Shown here in pieces: positions 45,499-57,180 of a DNA stretch of 64,000 nucleotides; position 1 is the stretch's first letter; every line of letters begins with the position of its first letter. The position numbers and the translations under genes were made by a program. The stretch is from Thermosynechococcus sichuanensis E542 (GTDB lineage Bacteria > Cyanobacteriota > Cyanobacteriia > Thermosynechococcales > Thermosynechococcaceae), in NCBI RefSeq assembly GCF_003555505.1, contig NZ_CP032152.1, positions 2,586,295 through 2,650,294 on the forward strand, in the 5' to 3' direction. Below the pieces are notes generated by a model. The model saw nothing but the letters and a program-made list of their open reading frames with translations. It was not told the origin of the DNA and ran no database searches.

Positions 45499-46800
45499 TT
45501 AAGGATTAGCTGTCTGGGGAGGACGCGCTGATTGAGTATTGCGTCGCTCCGCTAGGATGCGTTCATTGAGAACCGCTAGCGCTCGTGTAAATTGGGGATC
45601 GCGATCGGTGGCAATGTCATCGCGAGTGAGTTGCTCCCGCTGCTGTTCTGTGAGCGTGACTTCAATATCGGGTTCAATGCCCTTCTTGTTAATATCGCGA
45701 CCACTGGGGGTAAAGTATTTGGCGATCGTCACCGCAATCCCTGCCCCTTCCCCCACGGGCTGGACAGACTGCACCAAGCCTTTCCCAAAGGTGCGCGTTC
45801 CCACCAACACGGCACGACCATTATCCTGTAGGGCACCCGCAAGGATTTCGCTGGCACTGGCCGACCCGCCATCAATGAGTACCACAAGGGGCTTATTGGT
45901 CAAGAAGCCGCGGCCGGCGCGTAAGCGCTCTGCTTCCCCTTGGCGATTGACCGTAGAGACAATATCCCCCTGCGGTAAAAACATGCGAGCAATTTCAGCA
46001 CTGGCAAAGAGCAAGCCGCCCGGGTTGGAGCGCAAATCCAGAACATAGCCCTCAACGCCTTGCTTTTCTAACTCACGGATGGCGGCACGCATTTCTGCTG
46101 CTGCATTGGAGCTAAAGGTGACAAGGCGAATATAGCCGACAGGACCTTGGGGAGTTTGGCGCAGGCTGTAGCGCACAGGATGAATTTCAATGCGGGCACG
46201 GGTGATCTCATAGTTCAAGATTTGATCGCCCCGCTGGATGGTTAGGCGCACTTTTGTATTCACAGGGCCACGGATCATGCTGACGGCTTGGTTGAGATCC
46301 ATGCCCTTGGTGGATTTGCCGTCAATTTTCAGGATCACATCCTTGGCCATTAGCCCCATCTCAGCGGCCGGACTCCCTTCAATGGGAGAAACCACCGTGA
46401 TTTCTTTTGTCTTTTCATCCTGTGTAATCGTGATGCCTACCCCTGTGAGTTCGCCAGAGGTTTCAATTTGCATGGAGCGAAACTGCTCCGGATCCATAAA
46501 GCGGGTGTAGGGATCATTGAGCTTCTCCAGCATTTCCCGTGCCGCTTTGTAAGCATCCTCTGGTTTAGTGTAGTTTCGGGAGAGGAATTCCCGCCGCACG
46601 GCACGCCAGTCATTGCCATTGAAGGTGGCATCCACGTATTCGCGGTCTATCACCTGCCACACTTCATCCACCAGTTCCTTAGGACTTTGGCGAAAACCCG
46701 CTAGGCTACGGGACCAGTGCAGACCCGCACCCGTGACAGCAACCAATGCCGTCATGACCACTGTTGTACTGACAACGAGCGTGCGGTGTGTGATTCCCAT
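45499..46800 (-). CDS. Carboxyl-terminal processing protease (S41 family)
   Basis: 433 residues of the Ctp/Tsp type. N-terminal hydrophobic segment (about 10-30) directs it to the lumen or periplasm. A PDZ domain (ETSGELTGVGITI to KSTKGMDLNQAVSMIRGP, about 105-190) precedes the protease core with the catalytic Ser in GGSASASEILAGAL (about 310) and Lys in GTRTFGKGLVQ (about 335). Cyanobacteria have CtpA (D1 maturation), CtpB and CtpC; this copy looks more like B/C than CtpA, but I do not assign a symbol. Last 25 residues are polar and low in conservation. Confidence 0.92.
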   Translation of the reverse strand: MGITHRTLVVSTTVVMTALVAVTGAGLHWSRSLAGFRQSPKELVDEVWQVIDREYVDATFNGNDWRAVRREFLSRNYTKPEDAYKAAREMLEKLNDPYTRFMDPEQFRSMQIETSGELTGVGITITQDEKTKEITVVSPIEGSPAAEMGLMAKDVILKIDGKSTKGMDLNQAVSMIRGPVNTKVRLTIQRGDQILNYEITRARIEIHPVRYSLRQTPQGPVGYIRLVTFSSNAAAEMRAAIRELEKQGVEGYVLDLRSNPGGLLFASAEIARMFLPQGDIVSTVNRQGEAERLRAGRGFLTNKPLVVLIDGGSASASEILAGALQDNGRAVLVGTRTFGKGLVQSVQPVGEGAGIAVTIAKYFTPSGRDINKKGIEPDIEVTLTEQQREQLTRDDIATDRDPQFTRALAVLNERILAERRNTQSARPPQTANP

Positions 46801-46918
46801 ATGACTTCGTCCTGAATTTTCGATCCTTTAGCCTACGCCCAATCTAGCACAAAGACTTGCCTTGGCCGTTGGCGATCGCAAGCTAAGTTTTCCGACGCTC
46901 AGCAGGGTCAAAAAGTGC

Positions 46919-47257
46919 CTAGCCGCCAAATTGCTGCCGCACACAATAGTTCACACTGTCATCCAGAACCCGCTGTGCCTGTTGTTGACGAGGAGACTGG
47001 GGTTGGCCGCCATTGGGATCAAGGGTTTGAAAGTCGGCGTAGCTCACCCGCTGTTGAATGTAGTTAATCGAGCACTGACAAATGTTACTCATCACTGAAC
47101 GGGGGACAATCGGTGCCGATCGCCGGCCACGCTCGATGCAGGTATCCATAAAACTATTCACCGCCACTTGGGGGTAGGGTTGGGGCATGGCGCGTGCTGG
47201 CAGTGTCAGGCTAGTAGCTAAGCCGCTACTAACTAAGATTAGGGAGAATAATTTCAT
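46919..47257 (-). CDS. Secreted conserved hypothetical protein
   Basis: 112 residues. A clear signal peptide (MKLFSLILVSSGLATSLTLPARA, cleavage after ARA) precedes a small domain with four Cys (CIERG, ICQCS, NYCVRQ) that could form disulfides in the periplasm or lumen. The pattern VNSFMDTC then ICQCSINYIQQ is seen in small secreted cyanobacterial proteins without known function. It stands alone between ctp and argB on the minus strand with short non-coding spacers. Confidence 0.7.
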   Translation of the reverse strand: MKLFSLILVSSGLATSLTLPARAMPQPYPQVAVNSFMDTCIERGRRSAPIVPRSVMSNICQCSINYIQQRVSYADFQTLDPNGGQPQSPRQQQAQRVLDDSVNYCVRQQFGG

Positions 47258-47325
47258 AAGTAACAGACCCTTACGCTAAAACATCCTCGTCATACCCTAG
47301 GACGCCCTTTTTCATGCACAAAGTT

Positions 47326-48213
47326 TCAGTCAGTAAAGGCACTCTCGTAGGCTGCATTGGAACCCACAAGCATTGAGCCGATCCCCGAATCGGTAAAAAT
47401 TTCCAGTAAGAGGGCGTGGGGCACTCGGCCATCAATAATGTGGGCTGCTTTCACCCCTTGAGCAAGCGATCGCACGCAACAGGTGACCTTAGGAATCATC
47501 CCGCCAGAGACAACCCCCTCTTTAATCAGTTGTCGGGCTTCGGCAATATCAAGGCGATAAATAAGGGTACTGGGGTCGCGATAATCCCGTAAAATACCTG
47601 CGGTGTCCGTCAGTAAAATCAGCTTCTCAGCCCCCAAAGCCGCTGCAATCTCGCCAGCAACCGTATCGGCATTGATGTTGTAAGCTTGCCCCGTATCATC
47701 GGCAGCCACACTGGAGATGACAGGAATATACCCCTTCTCCACTAGTGCTGTAATCACGCGGGTATCCACCCCTTGCACTTCACCCACAAAGCCAATGCTA
47801 TCTTCTCCTTGGGCACGGGCACGAATCAGGTTGCCATCTTTACCGCACAGACCCACAGCTTTACCGCCCGCCTGATTGATCAGGGTGACAATTTCCTTGT
47901 TGACGCGACCCACCAAGACCATCTCCACCACATCCATCGTTGCGGCATCGGTGACGCGCAGCCCATTTTTGAATTGGGGTTCGATGTTGAGCTTGCCAAG
48001 CCAAGTATTGATCTCTGGGCCACCCCCATGAACAACTACCGGACGAATTCCCACGTAGGAGAGAAAGACAATATCGCGAATCACGGAATCTTTGAGCTGC
48101 TCTTCCTTCATGGCGGCACCGCCGTATTTGACGACAAAGGTGCGCCCGGCAAAGGCTTGGAGATAGGGCAGGGCTTCACTGAGAACACGAACGCGATCGC
48201 TATCGCTGAGCAT
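47326..48213 (-). CDS. argB: Acetylglutamate kinase
   Basis: 295 residues. Phosphorylates N-acetylglutamate in arginine synthesis and is the classic PII (GlnB) target in cyanobacteria. Motifs: [12 protein letters not shown] (Lys about 29 and the Gly loop), [10 protein letters not shown] (about 59-68), [28 protein letters not shown] and [10 protein letters not shown]. The N-terminal helix (residues 1-20) present here is the element that makes the arginine-sensitive hexamer. Complete and of normal length. Confidence 0.96.
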   Translation of the reverse strand: MLSDSDRVRVLSEALPYLQAFAGRTFVVKYGGAAMKEEQLKDSVIRDIVFLSYVGIRPVVVHGGGPEINTWLGKLNIEPQFKNGLRVTDAATMDVVEMVLVGRVNKEIVTLINQAGGKAVGLCGKDGNLIRARAQGEDSIGFVGEVQGVDTRVITALVEKGYIPVISSVAADDTGQAYNINADTVAGEIAAALGAEKLILLTDTAGILRDYRDPSTLIYRLDIAEARQLIKEGVVSGGMIPKVTCCVRSLAQGVKAAHIIDGRVPHALLLEIFTDSGIGSMLVGSNAAYESAFTD

Positions 48214-48232
48214 AGAATTTTCTCTCGTCAGT

Positions 48233-48742
48233 CTAAAAACCTAAACAGGGGTCAATGGGGGGCTTGGCAGAGGGGGGATCCTTCTCAGCGGCGAGCGCCA
48301 GACGGGCAGCCAACACTGCCGCATAATCGCGAATCAGCGACCAAATTAGCGGCGCTAGCCATCCCCGCAACATCACTGAGCAGGAAATTTGACTCCCACA
48401 AACCGTTGATTCTAAACGATAGGTCAACCGTTCCTCTACCCCCGGCAAGACCAAAATGCGAATACTCAACAGTTTCCCCGGTGAGACACGTTCGACAAAA
48501 ATCTGAATCGGCCACGGAATCCAACGGGTCATGGCTTGGAAAATAAACCCCGGCTTGGGGACGAGTCCGTAGGGCACATTTGTGCGCAAAATCAAGGGAT
48601 GCCACGACACGTCGGCCAAATTCACCACTTTGCGCCAGATCAAATCCACCGATGCAGAGCTAAGGGCTTGATAGGTGCCTGCCAACGGCCAACTGTAGGT
48701 CATTTGCTGTTTTTTCTTGTATTGACGACGGCGATCGGCCAC
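48233..48742 (-). CDS. SRPBCC (START-like) family protein
   Basis: 169 residues with a single START-like domain: [26 protein letters not shown], typical of the first strand-helix of polyketide cyclase/START proteins, then alternating strands and a long C-terminal helix ([23 protein letters not shown]). The ligand is not predictable. A GTG start at 48742 has GGGAG close upstream; ATG at 48703 ([11 protein letters not shown]) is a plausible shorter start. It lies 20 bp upstream of argB on the same strand. Confidence 0.7.
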   Translation of the reverse strand: MADRRRQYKKKQQMTYSWPLAGTYQALSSASVDLIWRKVVNLADVSWHPLILRTNVPYGLVPKPGFIFQAMTRWIPWPIQIFVERVSPGKLLSIRILVLPGVEERLTYRLESTVCGSQISCSVMLRGWLAPLIWSLIRDYAAVLAARLALAAEKDPPSAKPPIDPCLGF

Positions 48743-48882
48743 AGTCTCCCTACCCTGCTATTCCTGACGACTTGGACACCACGAAAGAATAAATAATCGT
48801 CTGAACCCCTTATTGATCCAAGAGCCTTATCTATATTAGAACGGAATTTTCCGAGCAGGAGTTTCGTAACCCTGTGTAACGA

Positions 48883-49128
48883 TTATTTTTCTAAACGCAC
48901 GGCATACCACTGAAGATAGCCACCATTGGGTAATTGCAGTTCACAACCCGTCGTCATGAGGTAGTGGGCACGACTTTCCACATCGGGCAAGGCAAGTAGA
49001 TCCGGGGTGAGGGAAACATCGGTTTCTGTTAAGTACGTCACCAGCTTGGCCTGTAGCTCCATGGGCGTGAGAAAGGCTTCGTCGCTGGCACTGGATTCGA
49101 GGACAACGTACATCTCTTCGCTGAACAT
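48883..49128 (-). CDS. crr7: Chlororespiratory reduction 7 (CRR7) homologue
   Basis: 81 residues matching CRR7 (PF12095): MYVVLESSASDEAFLTPMELQAKL at the N-terminus and ELQLPNGGYLQWYAVRLEK at the C-terminus, the most conserved part. In plants CRR7 assists assembly of the NDH-1 complex in the thylakoid; in cyanobacteria the role is not settled. Single gene with non-coding spacers on both sides. The NDH subunit genes ndhC and ndhJ are 14 kb away. Confidence 0.8.
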   Translation of the reverse strand: MFSEEMYVVLESSASDEAFLTPMELQAKLVTYLTETDVSLTPDLLALPDVESRAHYLMTTGCELQLPNGGYLQWYAVRLEK

Positions 49129-49191
49129 AGTTAATGGAGTTAAGTTGAGATTGATGACATTAGAAATTATCGGCGCACCAAAGGTCTGCCT

Positions 49192-49776
49192 TTACTGGGC
49201 TGGCAGTGCAAACATCTGTACAGCATAGACTTCCCCCCGTGCTGAATTCAAAGCAATGCCAAAACCAAAACGGGTAAATTCGGGGCGCAGGATATTTTGG
49301 CGGTGCCCCTCCCTATGCATCCAGCCTTTTTGGAAACGCTCAATCAGTTTGTAGTTGAGCACCCAGCCGGGGGTACCCTTCTGCTCCATGATATTTTCAC
49401 CGACGCCGCCGCGTCCCCCTAGGGCGATAAAGCGATCCATTGGCGATCGCCCCTCTGGGGTGGTATGGCTAAAGTATTGGCGTTTGAGCATGTCTTCGGC
49501 ATGGCGTTGGGCTGCCTCTGTCAGTAATTCATCGGCAACAAGGGGCGGCAACCCATTGAGCTGGCGATCGCGATTCACCAATTGCAGGGCAAAGGCTCGT
49601 ATTTCCGCAAGGGAACGTTTCGGCTGAGCAGCAATCACATCCACCTGGGGAGCACCGATTTGCCAGTATTGCCCCCCTTGACCGTTGTTGAGGTAAAAAT
49701 ACTCCTTGGCCGCTGCAAGGGCAATGCGGAGCATTAAGGTGACGTACAAGAAGACCTGTAACCGTTGCTGCTTCAC
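49192..49776 (-). CDS. CAP domain-containing secreted protein (SCP/YkwD type)
   Basis: 194 residues. A hydrophobic N-terminus (about 7-23) is followed by a short linker and a CAP domain: NRDRQLNGLPPLVADELLTEAAQRHAEDM, SHTTPEGRSPMDRF, VGENIM and the ILRPEFTRFGFGI segment. The His-Glu-His-type metal site is partly present (RHAEDM, GHRQNIL). Bacterial CAP proteins are extracellular and often bind metal or lipid; no enzymatic role is certain. The start is GTG at 49776. Divergent from groEL2 with 175 bp between. Confidence 0.85.
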   Translation of the reverse strand: MKQQRLQVFLYVTLMLRIALAAAKEYFYLNNGQGGQYWQIGAPQVDVIAAQPKRSLAEIRAFALQLVNRDRQLNGLPPLVADELLTEAAQRHAEDMLKRQYFSHTTPEGRSPMDRFIALGGRGGVGENIMEQKGTPGWVLNYKLIERFQKGWMHREGHRQNILRPEFTRFGFGIALNSARGEVYAVQMFALPAQ

Positions 49777-49945
49777 TGGGAAAGGGAGTTTATCTATCTA
49801 TGGCCAGTGTACGCGAGCAAGTGCGGAATCCCCTACATTTTCTGCCATTGCCCTGAGCTTGTTTTCCACAGTATTGTGAACAATGGCTTGAAGTCTGCCA
49901 AGTTTGCAGTCCCTCAATCATTACCTCCAAGTTACTAAAGGATAG

Positions 49946-51583
<1,638 letters not shown>

Positions 51584-51611
51584 GCTCACTGCCCGAATAG
51601 TTTGCTATTTT

Positions 51612-51642
51612 CTCTCCCCTCTCACTGGGGGGAGAGTTTTTT
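51612..51642 (+). terminator. Rho-independent terminator of groEL2
   Basis: CTCTCCCC (51612-51619) pairs with GGGGAGAG (51629-51636), followed by six T. It is 28 bp past the groEL2 stop and just before the convergent end of chlD. Confidence 0.88.
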
Positions 51643-51650
51643 ATTAGTGG

Positions 51651-53654
51651 CTAAAATTGCAGGGCATTCTGTGTCACTTGGGCGATCGCCTGATCAGTCG
51701 CCTTGGGCAGATGGTAATACCTACCTCCCGCTCGCTGTGCCAATTCCTTGCCCATGCCGGTGGAGACAAACTTATTCTCGGTATCAATCACTAAGAGTTT
51801 CAGACCCAAGGCTTGAATTTTAGCGGCAATTTCCAGCACTTCCGCTTTGACATCGGGCTTGGTCTCCGGCGGAATGGTTTCCCCAAGGGAACGGCTGAGG
51901 GAAATATTGCCCCGACCGTCAGTAATGGCCACAATCAGCACTTGACCAATTTCACCACTTTGGCGGGCATTCAAGCCCACCCGTACCGCTTGGGTCAGGC
52001 CGTGGGCAAGGGGAGAGCCACCCCCACAGGGCAGCGTTTCAAGGCGCCGCCGTGCCGCTTCAATAGATCGGGTAGGGGGTAGGAGCACCTCCGCCTGCTC
52101 GCCGCGAAAGGGAATCAGCGCCACCATGTCGCGGTTTTGATAGGCTTGGGTCAATAGGCGTAAGACGGCTCCCTTTGCAGAATTCATGCGGTTTAGTGCC
52201 ATTGAGCCAGAGGCATCGACCACAAAAATAATCAAGGCACCCGCTTTGCGGACCAGACGTTTAATTCGCAAATCACTGTTTTCAACAATGACGCGGCGTT
52301 GGGGTTGGCGTAGGCGACGGGATTTTTGGTAGGGAGCGGCGCTGCGCAGGGTGGCATCCACAGCAATTCGACCCCCTCGACCACGGGGCAAAATGGGGCG
52401 GATATAGCGACCGCGATCTTGGGAGTAAATCAGGCTGCGACTCCCCGATTTCCCTTGGCGTTGGGTCAGTTGGGCAAAGTAGAGCACTGACTCATCCAAA
52501 ACCGTGCCATCGGCCTCAAAGACAAATTCCTCAGGAATGGGTGGCGTCTCCTGCTGTTCTGCCGGTGGCGTCTCTGGCTCATCGGGTTCTTCTTCGGGGT
52601 CAGACTGCTGATTCTCTGGCGGGGGCGGTGGCGGTGGTGGTTGATCCGGCGGCGGTTCCAGTTGCGTGGCTCGCGGCACAATCACCAGTTCAACAGCGCG
52701 GCGTAGATCTTCGGCATTGACTTCGCTGCGGCCATTAAGGGCAGCATGGGCTTTGGCCACCCGCACCGCAAAGAGTTCTGCCCGATGGCCTTGGACACCG
52801 CCCCGGAGAGCTTCGGTGACGAGATAGGCAATTTGCTGCCGTTGAATTTTCACCTCCTTGAGCCATTCCCGCGCCAGAATAATTTGGGTGCGCAAATCCT
52901 CTAGCTCAGCATCATACTGCTGCAAAAAGGCTTGGGGCGAATCAGCAAATTGGGTGGCATGATCCACTGCTGCAACCCGCTCATCTAAGCCCAAGACAGT
53001 ATCCGCCGATAGGGCGATCGCAAACCGATCCAGCAGATGGGGCGGCACTTCCCCCTCATCGGGGTTAAACGTGGCAATTAAAAGCGGACGACAGGGGTGA
53101 TCCAGACTAATCCCCTCCCGTTCAATTTGGTTGCGGCCAGCACTCAGTACCGCCATCAGCACATTGGCCAATTGCTCATCCAAGAGATTAATTTCATCCA
53201 CATAGAGCACCCCCCGGTGCGCTGCCGCCAATAGGCCAGGCTGAAAGACCGCTTCGCCCCGCTGCACCGACTGACTCACATCCACGGCTCCCAACAGGCG
53301 ATCCTCCGTAACGCCAAGGGGAATTTGCACAAAGGGGGCTGGAATGATTTTGGTGGTTAACTCGACATCGGGATGGCTTTGGCGCCAAGCCAGTAAGCGG
53401 CTATCCCAGTCTTGGGGGCGTTCCGGGTCGGGGTTGGCAATGATCGGTACTGGGATGTCCCCCTGATCAATAACTTCAATGGGGGGGAGTAGGGCATGAA
53501 TACCCCGCGCAAGGACGGATTTGGCAGTCCCCCGCCGCCCCGCAATGATCACTCCCCCCAAACCGGGATCAACAGCGGCTAACAGCAGTGCCAATTTAAT
53601 AGCCTCTTGGCCAATGATGGCAGTGATGGGAAAGGGGGCGATCGCGAGTGTCAT
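51651..53654 (-). CDS. chlD: Magnesium chelatase subunit ChlD
   Basis: 667 residues. Together with ChlI and ChlH it inserts Mg2+ into protoporphyrin IX, the first committed chlorophyll step. N-terminal AAA+ domain with [13 protein letters not shown] (about 37-49) and the [16 protein letters not shown] segment, a linker of Pro and acidic residues (about 335-380, eight Pro in a row), and a C-terminal VWA domain with MIDAS motif DASGSMAL (about 480-487) and a TDGRGNISL segment. The length and order match cyanobacterial ChlD. Divergent from a small secreted-protein gene. Confidence 0.96.
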   Translation of the reverse strand: MTLAIAPFPITAIIGQEAIKLALLLAAVDPGLGGVIIAGRRGTAKSVLARGIHALLPPIEVIDQGDIPVPIIANPDPERPQDWDSRLLAWRQSHPDVELTTKIIPAPFVQIPLGVTEDRLLGAVDVSQSVQRGEAVFQPGLLAAAHRGVLYVDEINLLDEQLANVLMAVLSAGRNQIEREGISLDHPCRPLLIATFNPDEGEVPPHLLDRFAIALSADTVLGLDERVAAVDHATQFADSPQAFLQQYDAELEDLRTQIILAREWLKEVKIQRQQIAYLVTEALRGGVQGHRAELFAVRVAKAHAALNGRSEVNAEDLRRAVELVIVPRATQLEPPPDQPPPPPPPPENQQSDPEEEPDEPETPPAEQQETPPIPEEFVFEADGTVLDESVLYFAQLTQRQGKSGSRSLIYSQDRGRYIRPILPRGRGGRIAVDATLRSAAPYQKSRRLRQPQRRVIVENSDLRIKRLVRKAGALIIFVVDASGSMALNRMNSAKGAVLRLLTQAYQNRDMVALIPFRGEQAEVLLPPTRSIEAARRRLETLPCGGGSPLAHGLTQAVRVGLNARQSGEIGQVLIVAITDGRGNISLSRSLGETIPPETKPDVKAEVLEIAAKIQALGLKLLVIDTENKFVSTGMGKELAQRAGGRYYHLPKATDQAIAQVTQNALQF

Positions 53655-53768
53655 TGAATCCTTGTTGAACTTGAGTAAACAGTCTTCATCCCTATCTTAC
53701 CGGGGGTAGAAACCCTTTCCCGCCTCCTTGGCTAGACTGGAGTGAGAAAACTATAGAGAACTCTCTTA

Positions 53769-54131
53769 ATGAAATACTTTGGGCAGACAATTGCTGCTGG
53801 TATCCTGTTGAGCCTGACATCTCTGGCGGCGCTGGCCCGTCCCCTCTCCTGTCGCTCCTATGAGAGTACCTTTGTGGCCACGGAGACTCGCAGTTATTGG
53901 GTGAATATCTGTGGGGGCGATCGCCCCGCCTACTATATGGCACGACACAAGCAGGATCCACGCTTAGCGATTCGGCTGCCCCTGCGGGATTGGAGTCCTC
54001 AAGGTTATTACTTCGAGGCCGTCAATGGTGAATATACGTATCTATTGACCAAAACGCCTCGGGGGATCTTCCTGACGGTGAGTCGTGGTACCCATGAACT
54101 GCTGCGGGAACCTGTTTTGGAGCCGTGGTAG
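53769..54131 (+). CDS. Secreted conserved hypothetical protein
   Basis: 120 residues with a signal peptide (about 1-24, ending LAALARP) and a small beta-rich domain: SYESTFVATETRSYWVNICGGDRPAYYMARHK, IRLPLRDWSPQGYYFEAVNGEYTYLLT, with two Cys (SCRS and ICGG) that may pair. Such repeating aromatic and Gly features are seen in small periplasmic proteins of cyanobacteria. I do not recognise a function. It precedes petM by 98 bp on the same strand and is 114 bp from the divergent chlD. Confidence 0.65.
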   Translation: MKYFGQTIAAGILLSLTSLAALARPLSCRSYESTFVATETRSYWVNICGGDRPAYYMARHKQDPRLAIRLPLRDWSPQGYYFEAVNGEYTYLLTKTPRGIFLTVSRGTHELLREPVLEPW

Positions 54132-54229
54132 GCAAAGGAACCCAATTCGATGAACGACCCCACTGCATAGGCGGATGGGGAATTCCACGAGAAATGTTAA
54201 AATCAGTTCTTGTTAGCTGAGGCCGCCCT

Positions 54230-54331
54230 ATGGCAGAAGAGATTTTCAATACTGCGGTGATTACGTTTACGCTGGTTTTGGTTGGTTTAGGCGCAGGGTA
54301 CCTGCTGTTGCGCTTGACCCCCGACGATTAA
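54230..54331 (+). CDS. petM: Cytochrome b6f complex subunit 7
   Basis: 33-residue small subunit of the cytochrome b6f complex: [20 protein letters not shown], then [13 protein letters not shown]. One membrane helix with an acidic N-terminus matches PetM of Thermosynechococcus as I recall it. ATG 54230 to TAA 54331. The upstream spacer includes GTTAAAAT (about 54196) as a possible -10. PetM is stabilising rather than catalytic. Confidence 0.88.
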   Translation: MAEEIFNTAVITFTLVLVGLGAGYLLLRLTPDD

Positions 54332-54346
54332 GCCACCAACATGCCC

Positions 54347-55300
54347 CTAGCCGGCAAAGAGCACAAGCCACAGGGGCAACAAAAGAATCAAGGCAAAAAG
54401 ACTAGTCAAAATTAAGCTGGCGGTAAAGGCGCGGTCTAAGTGATACACATCCGCTAAGATCAGCGTCATAAAGGCGGGGGGCATTCCTGCTTGCAGCACC
54501 ATTCCTAGGCGCGGCGGCCCTGTGACCCCGATCAGGGTTAACCCTATCCCCAGCAGCAGTGGCACCAACAGCATCTTGATGGTCAGACACGGAATGATCC
54601 ACTGCCATTGGAGCTTGAGGGGGGCTTCCCCAAGGCAGATGCCCATATAGATGAGTCCAGCAATCACCATGAACCATGCCAAGGTCAGAAGTCCCTGTTG
54701 GGCGATCGCCGGTAGGGGATGTTGTCGCAGCAGCAGTCCGATGCCGACACACCAGAGGGTTGGATTACGACCAATGTGCCACAGCAGTTTTGCGAGGGAA
54801 ATTGAGCGATCGCCTTCGGCGTACCGTTGGTAATTGCCAAAACTTGCGGCCACGCCAATGCCAGCACTATAGGAAATGAGGAGCGTCCCCATCAGATCAA
54901 AAAACAATGCCCAGCTAAAGTGATCCTGCCCCAGCAATCGCCAAGTAATTGGAAAGCCAATAAAACCTGTGTTGCCCACCATGGTCGCCAAGAGAAAACT
55001 GCCCTGCTGCTGCCGAGTGGGAGCGGGATACTGCTGCAACCAGAGCCAAGCTAGGCTGACACCGATCCCCATCCCTAGCCACGCCACTAGAGGCGCCAAC
55101 GTACTGTGACCCGTAATCGTGGTGGTGACAATAAAACTAAAGGCCGTCAGGGGCGTCCCCACCCAAAATAACCCTTGCGCCAGCCAAGCCCCCGTTGTTG
55201 GTGGCAAAAAGCGGCTACTGCCATAGCCAATGCCCATGCACAGAAAGATCAATCCGTAGAGTTCAGTGAGGGTCGGCAGTAGGGTAAGGAGAATTTTCAC
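54347..55300 (-). CDS. AEC (auxin efflux carrier) family transporter
   Basis: 317 residues, ten hydrophobic segments in two halves of the AEC/BASS-like fold. Recognisable segments: LATMVGNTGFIGFPITWRLLG (conserved NTGFIGFP), FMVIAGLIYMGICLGEA and VLQAGMPPAFMTLILADVYHLD. AEC members export or import organic anions; substrate here is unknown. I use GTG at 55300, because earlier codons are inside cbiM and not membrane-like; the overlap is 38 bp. It is the last gene of the cobalt/nickel operon, though a role in that system is unproven. Confidence 0.82.
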   Translation of the reverse strand: MKILLTLLPTLTELYGLIFLCMGIGYGSSRFLPPTTGAWLAQGLFWVGTPLTAFSFIVTTTITGHSTLAPLVAWLGMGIGVSLAWLWLQQYPAPTRQQQGSFLLATMVGNTGFIGFPITWRLLGQDHFSWALFFDLMGTLLISYSAGIGVAASFGNYQRYAEGDRSISLAKLLWHIGRNPTLWCVGIGLLLRQHPLPAIAQQGLLTLAWFMVIAGLIYMGICLGEAPLKLQWQWIIPCLTIKMLLVPLLLGIGLTLIGVTGPPRLGMVLQAGMPPAFMTLILADVYHLDRAFTASLILTSLFALILLLPLWLVLFAG

Positions 55301-55949
55301 GGGAAAAGGATACGCCTTGGGTAAGAAATTCCGGCTTGACGTTGGCCAAAAAGACCAGTAGCGAAGCCGTGACCACTCCCTCCAACATAGCAAGGGGCAG
55401 ATGGGCAATCAGAATCGCACTAATTGCTAGCCATTCCCGCTGTTGATCCAAGATTGCTGGCAGGCTGAGGAGAATCACTGCCCCAAATAAGAGAACGGCC
55501 AACAGCACAGCCCCAGCGCCAAGGATAAACCCGAGGAGCGATCGCCCCCTTGGTGGACAGCGATGCCACACTCCCCGAAAAATTGCCGCCGCCAACAGCG
55601 CCGGTATCCCCATGATCAGGGCATTCAGGCCTAGGGTGGTCAAGCCCCCATGACCAAACATCACCGCCTGCAAAAATAAGCCCACCACCACCGCAATCAT
55701 TGCCCCTTCCGCCAACAATGCCCCTAGACTGCCGAGAAACATAAGGTGAACACTGCTTGGTGGCACTGGAATGTAGACCGCCGAGGCGGTAAAAAAAGCA
55801 GCAGTTAATAGGGCTAATCGCGGAACGATCGCTAGCGCATCCACCGTTGCCCGCTGCAAACGGCGGCAAGACCACCACAGAAGGCCACTGGTACCGGCGT
55901 AACCCAGTCCACACCACAGGGGCGGCACTAAACCATCGGGGATGTGCAT
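55263..55949 (-). CDS. cbiM: CbiM/NikM-type cobalt or nickel S component
   Basis: 228 residues of the ECF-type metal substrate-capture protein. It starts MHIPDGLVPP: the Met-His N-terminus is the metal-coordinating site in CbiM/NikM, which fixes the start at ATG 55949. Further motifs: VPPSSVHLMFLGSLGALLAEG and AVMFGHGGLTTLGLNALIMGIPALL. The membrane protein binds Co2+ or Ni2+; energy needs CbiQ/CbiO, not seen nearby. It lies 2 bp after the NikL-like gene. Cobalt is favoured by the cbiX riboswitch in the same window, but nickel is possible. Confidence 0.88.
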   Translation of the reverse strand: MHIPDGLVPPLWCGLGYAGTSGLLWWSCRRLQRATVDALAIVPRLALLTAAFFTASAVYIPVPPSSVHLMFLGSLGALLAEGAMIAVVVGLFLQAVMFGHGGLTTLGLNALIMGIPALLAAAIFRGVWHRCPPRGRSLLGFILGAGAVLLAVLLFGAVILLSLPAILDQQREWLAISAILIAHLPLAMLEGVVTASLLVFLANVKPEFLTQGVSFSRENSPYPTADPH

Positions 55950-55951
55950 AA

Positions 55952-56422
55952 CTACGACTCCACTGGCAGCCGCCGTCGTGACCAAGCAAAACAAGCCGTG
56001 CCAATGGCACCCCACAGCACTGCCAAAACCATGACTGTGATTTGTGCGGGAGTGTACTGACTCAGGGAGACTGTCCTTGGCGGTTCTGGGACGGCGGTAA
56101 GCGCAACCTCAGTCGGGGTTGCCACCGGAATCGTGAGTCGGCCGCCATGTCCCCCTTGGCGTACCTGCACCTGCCATTGCCCGGGGCGATCAGGCACAAA
56201 CTGAAATTCCCCTTGGGCATTGGTGGTACCACTGATGACAGCTTCTTGGGGGCGATCGGGAGCAAACACCTGTACCGTGGCCTCAGCCATGGGTTGACCA
56301 CTCTCGTATTGCGCCGTCACACGAATGACCTGCTGTGGCTGGTAGCGCAAATCTACCCCGTGGGCAAGCACCTTGGGAACCAGTAGTCCTAGGGCGACGA
56401 CAGTTGCTAAAACAGTCTTCAT
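55952..56422 (-). CDS. NikL/CbiN-like accessory protein of the metal ECF system
   Basis: 156 residues. A signal peptide (about 1-20) would leave HGVDLRYQP as the new N-terminus, a His near the end as in NikL-type metal subunits. A beta-sandwich segment follows (VRVTAQYESGQPMAEATVQVFAPDRP, SGTTNAQGEFQFVPDRPGQWQVQVRQGGHGG), then a C-terminal membrane helix (about 125-148). Such proteins replace CbiN and aid metal loading of CbiM. It overlaps the lipoprotein gene by 4 bp and is followed by cbiM after 2 bp. Confidence 0.78.
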   Translation of the reverse strand: MKTVLATVVALGLLVPKVLAHGVDLRYQPQQVIRVTAQYESGQPMAEATVQVFAPDRPQEAVISGTTNAQGEFQFVPDRPGQWQVQVRQGGHGGRLTIPVATPTEVALTAVPEPPRTVSLSQYTPAQITVMVLAVLWGAIGTACFAWSRRRLPVES

Positions 56423-57180
56423 AGAGCAATCTCCCGACAGTGACCTTCGCCCACATGAGCTAGACTGCTAAGGGCCTTGCGCAGTGTTTCAAAGTCTTGG
56501 GGGCTGAGTTTTTGCTGTAATCCTAGCCAATCAACTGTGATTCCCTCAGGGGTGGCGATCGCTGCAAAGGGGTCAAAGCCCACCGCATCCCGATTGATCT
56601 CAGCGGTTGCCGGTTCAGCCCCATCACCAAAAAGATGGTCAAAATGCAATGTGATCTCTACGTCAGCAGCGCTATTGGCGGCCACAATGCCCTTGCGCTG
56701 ATCACCAATGTAGTCGCCACAAACAAATGCCAAAGGCTGATCCAACGTCATGTCAAAGGGTACCCGAACATCACCCCGCTGCGCCGTGCCCACCAGTTGT
56801 AAACTGGGTGCGAGGGTCTGCCACTCAAGAGCATTGAAGTGCCCCACTGCTGCCTCAGCACTGCCCACAAGGGGACGCTGAGCACTGACCAAATCCACTG
56901 TCACGGGATCGCTAAACACCACACTCACTTCACTTGCGGGGCGATCGCCCGCCTCAGGATCGAAAGGGGGATTGGTTTGATAGGCAGTCACCGTGCCCAA
57001 CGTTAAATAGACATGGTCAAACTGGAGCTTCCAGCCATCTTTGGTTGTCCATCCCGTTTGCAAGCGCTCTTCACCATTGGCATAGAGTTGGAGAGTTCCC
57101 CTTTGGGCGGCGGGGGCACAACTGGCCAGTAGCCCTGTACAGAAAATCGTGACTATTCCTAAACGTCGGTATAGATTCAT
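56419..57180 (-). CDS. Lipoprotein of the cobalt/nickel uptake operon
   Basis: 253 residues. A lipobox LLASC (Cys about 20) makes it a lipoprotein. The mature part contains GWKLQFDHVYLTLGTVTAYQ, DPVTVDLV, and the metal-friendly LHFDHLFGDGAEP segment. The family is found beside NikM/CbiM genes and probably captures the metal outside the membrane; this is inference from neighbours. The start is ATG at 57180 with AAAGGA directly in front (close spacing); GTG at 57192 is an alternative. It is first in the operon and preceded by a terminator-like hairpin. Confidence 0.7.
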   Translation of the reverse strand: MNLYRRLGIVTIFCTGLLASCAPAAQRGTLQLYANGEERLQTGWTTKDGWKLQFDHVYLTLGTVTAYQTNPPFDPEAGDRPASEVSVVFSDPVTVDLVSAQRPLVGSAEAAVGHFNALEWQTLAPSLQLVGTAQRGDVRVPFDMTLDQPLAFVCGDYIGDQRKGIVAANSAADVEITLHFDHLFGDGAEPATAEINRDAVGFDPFAAIATPEGITVDWLGLQQKLSPQDFETLRKALSSLAHVGEGHCREIAL